A stretch of 6,653 bases of DNA from Candidatus Dormiibacterota bacterium (GTDB taxonomy: Bacteria; Chloroflexota; Dormibacteria; UBA8260; Bog-877). The notes under the pieces are model-generated. The model searched no databases. It had not been told where the DNA came from and saw only the letters and a list, made by a program, of their open reading frames with translations. The position numbers and the translations under genes are program-made. This document shows, in pieces, positions 4,469 to 6,653 of the stretch. The stretch lies in the NCBI GenBank assembly GCA_003164475.1, contig PLTL01000333.1:1-6653 (forward strand). The letters run 5' to 3'. Positions within the stretch are counted from its first letter, which is position 1; the number at the start of each line of letters is the position of its first letter.

Positions 4469-6653
4469 ACCAGGTCTCGCTCCAGGCTCTCCCGGGCGGC
4501 CGTGACCGCCGCCTGCAGGCTCCAGCCGGCCAAGCCCTGCTCCAGCTGCCGGGCCAGCGCGTAGCAGGCCTTGGTCGCCCGGAGCGCGTCGCCGGGGTCG
4601 ACGCCAGGAGGCGGCTGGAGCTCGGTGAGAGGCATCCCCCGCGACCAGTTGTAGACGTATTCCACGTGGTCCATGGAGGGGGAGCGACTCTCGGCCAGCC
4701 CCCATTCCTGCTCGGTCTCGGCCAGCTCCCTCTGGGCCGCGCGCAGCCGCCGAGCCGCTCGCTCCAGCCTCGCGGTGGGCATCCGGCGCCGGCCCTGTTG
4801 GCGGTCGGGGTTGCGGTCCTCGGCGGCCAGCATCACCAGGGTGGCGCACAGCTCCTCGGATGACATCTGGTCCATCCAGCCCTCGGCCACGGCCTGGGAA
4901 ACCAGCACCGTGTTCTCACCGTAGACCGCCGCCGCCAGCAACCCCAGCCGGGTGGGCCGGTCTTCAACCAGGTAGCCGAGCTGGCCCAGCACCGAGCGGT
5001 AGGCGTGCAGCTGGGTGCGGTACTCGTGCTCTCGCTCCCGGGCCAGGGCCTCGGCTCCCTCCAGCGCCTCCTCGATCTCCCTCATCTCCTGGCGGCAGCC
5101 TTGGTGATCGGGGAGGATGGGACAGCCCGGGCAGGGCGAGGAACTGAGCCGCTTCTCCTCCTGGCGAACGATCCGGCGCAGCCGCTCCAGCCGTCCGCCC
5201 GGGTCCTGGGTGCCCTCCCCGAAGCGCCCCCGGCGCCGGTCGCGGAAGTGCTGGCGGCGCAGCTGGCGGGTCTCCGCCCGGTCCTCCTCCAGGGCTCGGC
5301 GGGCCCCCAGGAACTGGCTCAGGGTGCGCTCGGTGCAGGGGACCCGGGGGTGGTGAAAGCGGCGCCTGCGGAGGTCCTCCAGCCTGGCCTCCAGGTTGGG
5401 ACGGCGCTGGCGCAGGCTGTCCAGGGCCCGCACCCGCTGGTACTGGCCGAACGACTGCTCCAGCAGCTCCTCGGCCTCGTCGGGGGTGTGGCGGCGGAGC
5501 AGGTTGAGGGTCATGTTGTAGGTGGGGGCGAACTTGGACTCCACCGCCATGTCGTTGCCCAGCAGGGTTTCGCAGATCACCCCCAGGTCCACCTCGGGGT
5601 CGCGCAGGATCACCCCGTGGCCGATGGGGTCGATCCCCCGCCGCCCGGCCCGCCCCAGGAGCTGGGTCAGCTGGCCGCTGCGAAGCGGCGCGAAGCCCCG
5701 GCCATCGAACTTCGTGAACGTGGAGATAACGCAGGCCCGCGCCGGCATGTTCAGCCCCAGGGCGAGGGTCTCGGTGGCGAAGACCACCCGGAGCAGCCCG
5801 GCTTGGAACAGTCCCTCGACCGTCTCCTTCACGTAGGGCAGGAGCCCGGCATGGTGCATGGCGATGCCTCGCCGGAGCAGGTCCATGGAGAGGGCCCGGC
5901 TGTAGAGCTCGGCCTCCTCGGGGTCGTCCACCGCCGCCAGCCGCTCAGCCAGAAAGTCGTCGATCTGGAATTTCTGCTGGAGTGAGGTGAAGTCCACCCG
6001 GTGGGTGCTGCAGCGGGCCAGCGCCTCTCGGCAGCCGCGTCGGGAGAAGATGAAGTAGATGGCCGGGAGCATGTCCTGCTCGGCCAGCTGATCCAGGATC
6101 CGGAGCAGGTCATTCTCCGAGGCCCAGGCCAGCCGGTTGCCGGGCATCCGTTGCTCCCCGCTGCGCTCCTCCTGGGCCAGCTCCAGGGTGCGGTGGTCCA
6201 GCCGCCCCTCCCGGTCCAGCAGGGGCAGGAGCCGGTTGCGGATCCCCAGCCAGGTGCGCAGCTCCACCGGGCGCTCCTGGCGCAGCACCACCGCCATCTC
6301 ACCTCGGCGATCTGTCATCCAGGCCGCCACCTCGTCGACGTTGGTGATGGTGGCGGAGAGCCCGACGAGCTTGATGTGGGCGGGGGCCTGGATGATCACC
6401 TCCTCCCAGACCGTCCCCCGGGGATACTCGTCGATGTAGTGGATCTCGTCCAGCACCACCCAGGCGACCCGCTCCAGCGAGGTCGGGTCGTCGTAGATCA
6501 GGTTGCGCAGGATCTCGGTGGTCATCACCACCACCGGGGCAAAGGGCCGGATGGAGGTCTCCCCGGTGACCAGCCCCACGTTGGCTTCCCCATAGCGGCG
6601 GCAGAGGTCGCCGAACTTCTGGTTCGAGAGCGCCTTGATGGGCGTCGTGTAGA
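4456..6653 (-). CDS. helY: Ski2/Mtr4-like superfamily 2 RNA helicase, HelY type (5' end beyond right edge)
   Basis: The frame is open to base 6653, giving 731 visible residues of a protein expected to be about 900; the Walker A motif lies beyond the window. The family uses ATP to unwind RNA and is related to yeast Ski2 and Mtr4, which feed the exosome. Visible in order: motif Ia as YTTPIKALSNQKF (about 6651-6613), motif II as VVLDEIHYI (DEIH at 6450-6439), motif III as LVGLSATI, the FATETLALGLNMPARA segment (motif V), and QLLGRAGRRG (motif VI). After the core comes a long arginine-rich coiled insert, then a CPGCPILPDHQGC cluster (near 5133-5095) that may bind metal. The C-terminal helical region (about the last 190 residues) fits a DSHCT-type domain. 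A GTG at 6579 is internal and not the start. In other actinobacteria helY follows tat genes; those would lie to the right, unseen. Confidence 0.92.
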   Translation of the reverse strand, partial: YTTPIKALSNQKFGDLCRRYGEANVGLVTGETSIRPFAPVVVMTTEILRNLIYDDPTSLERVAWVVLDEIHYIDEYPRGTVWEEVIIQAPAHIKLVGLSATITNVDEVAAWMTDRRGEMAVVLRQERPVELRTWLGIRNRLLPLLDREGRLDHRTLELAQEERSGEQRMPGNRLAWASENDLLRILDQLAEQDMLPAIYFIFSRRGCREALARCSTHRVDFTSLQQKFQIDDFLAERLAAVDDPEEAELYSRALSMDLLRRGIAMHHAGLLPYVKETVEGLFQAGLLRVVFATETLALGLNMPARACVISTFTKFDGRGFAPLRSGQLTQLLGRAGRRGIDPIGHGVILRDPEVDLGVICETLLGNDMAVESKFAPTYNMTLNLLRRHTPDEAEELLEQSFGQYQRVRALDSLRQRRPNLEARLEDLRRRRFHHPRVPCTERTLSQFLGARRALEEDRAETRQLRRQHFRDRRRGRFGEGTQDPGGRLERLRRIVRQEEKRLSSSPCPGCPILPDHQGCRQEMREIEEALEGAEALAREREHEYRTQLHAYRSVLGQLGYLVEDRPTRLGLLAAAVYGENTVLVSQAVAEGWMDQMSSEELCATLVMLAAEDRNPDRQQGRRRMPTARLERAARRLRAAQRELAETEQEWGLAESRSPSMDHVEYVYNWSRGMPLTELQPPPGVDPGDALRATKACYALARQLEQGLAGWSLQAAVTAARESLERDLVRRL

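Noticed and set aside
5005..5985. Plus-strand open frame of 326 codons
   Set aside because: It is antisense to the helicase, and the opposite strand carries unmistakable helicase motifs in this span.

Overview
The window is very GC-rich, uses GTG starts freely and packs its genes tightly. The gene content (a HelY/Ski2-like helicase, a DUF1028 protein, a PIG-L deacetylase of the type related to mycothiol enzymes, and an AcnA-type aconitase) suggests a high-GC actinobacterium. An acidimicrobial-like lineage is my best guess, but this is inference without any database search. Eight protein-coding genes are supported. Two run off the window: acnA on the left and the helicase on the right. No tRNA, rRNA, CRISPR array, insertion sequence or phage gene is visible.

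Layout. The 5' end of an AcnA-type aconitate hydratase lies on the minus strand at 1-417. A non-coding gap of 134 bases with two strong hairpins separates it from a minus-strand DUF1028 gene (552-1418). That gene is divergent from a PIG-L family zinc deacetylase (1454-2332, plus). The roughly 35-base divergent gap holds a perfect dyad, TCCTGCC-N8-GGCAGGA, and a candidate -10 element. The deacetylase converges on a two-gene minus-strand unit: a small two-helix membrane protein (2652-2999) and a small protein with a basic tail (2341-2655), which overlap by ATGA. The two converging stop codons sit inside one hairpin.

The membrane-protein unit is divergent from an iron-sulfur uracil-DNA glycosylase-like gene (3073-3771, plus). 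After a short promoter-like gap comes a gene for a protein resembling the nucleoside 2-deoxyribosyltransferase fold (3811-4371, plus). This converges on a large Ski2/HelY-like DEAD/DEAH helicase (4456 to beyond 6653, minus), and the gap between them is rich in palindromes.

How the genes fit together. This looks like ordinary chromosomal housekeeping and accessory territory, not one dedicated pathway or defence island. The uracil-DNA glycosylase-like protein, the deoxyribosyltransferase-like protein and the helicase all belong to nucleic-acid or nucleotide metabolism, but no shared operon links them. The more unusual points are the paired regulatory dyads at the divergent promoters, the shared AGGATAGC octamer, non-canonical residues at expected catalytic positions in two enzymes, and the palindromes at convergent gene ends.
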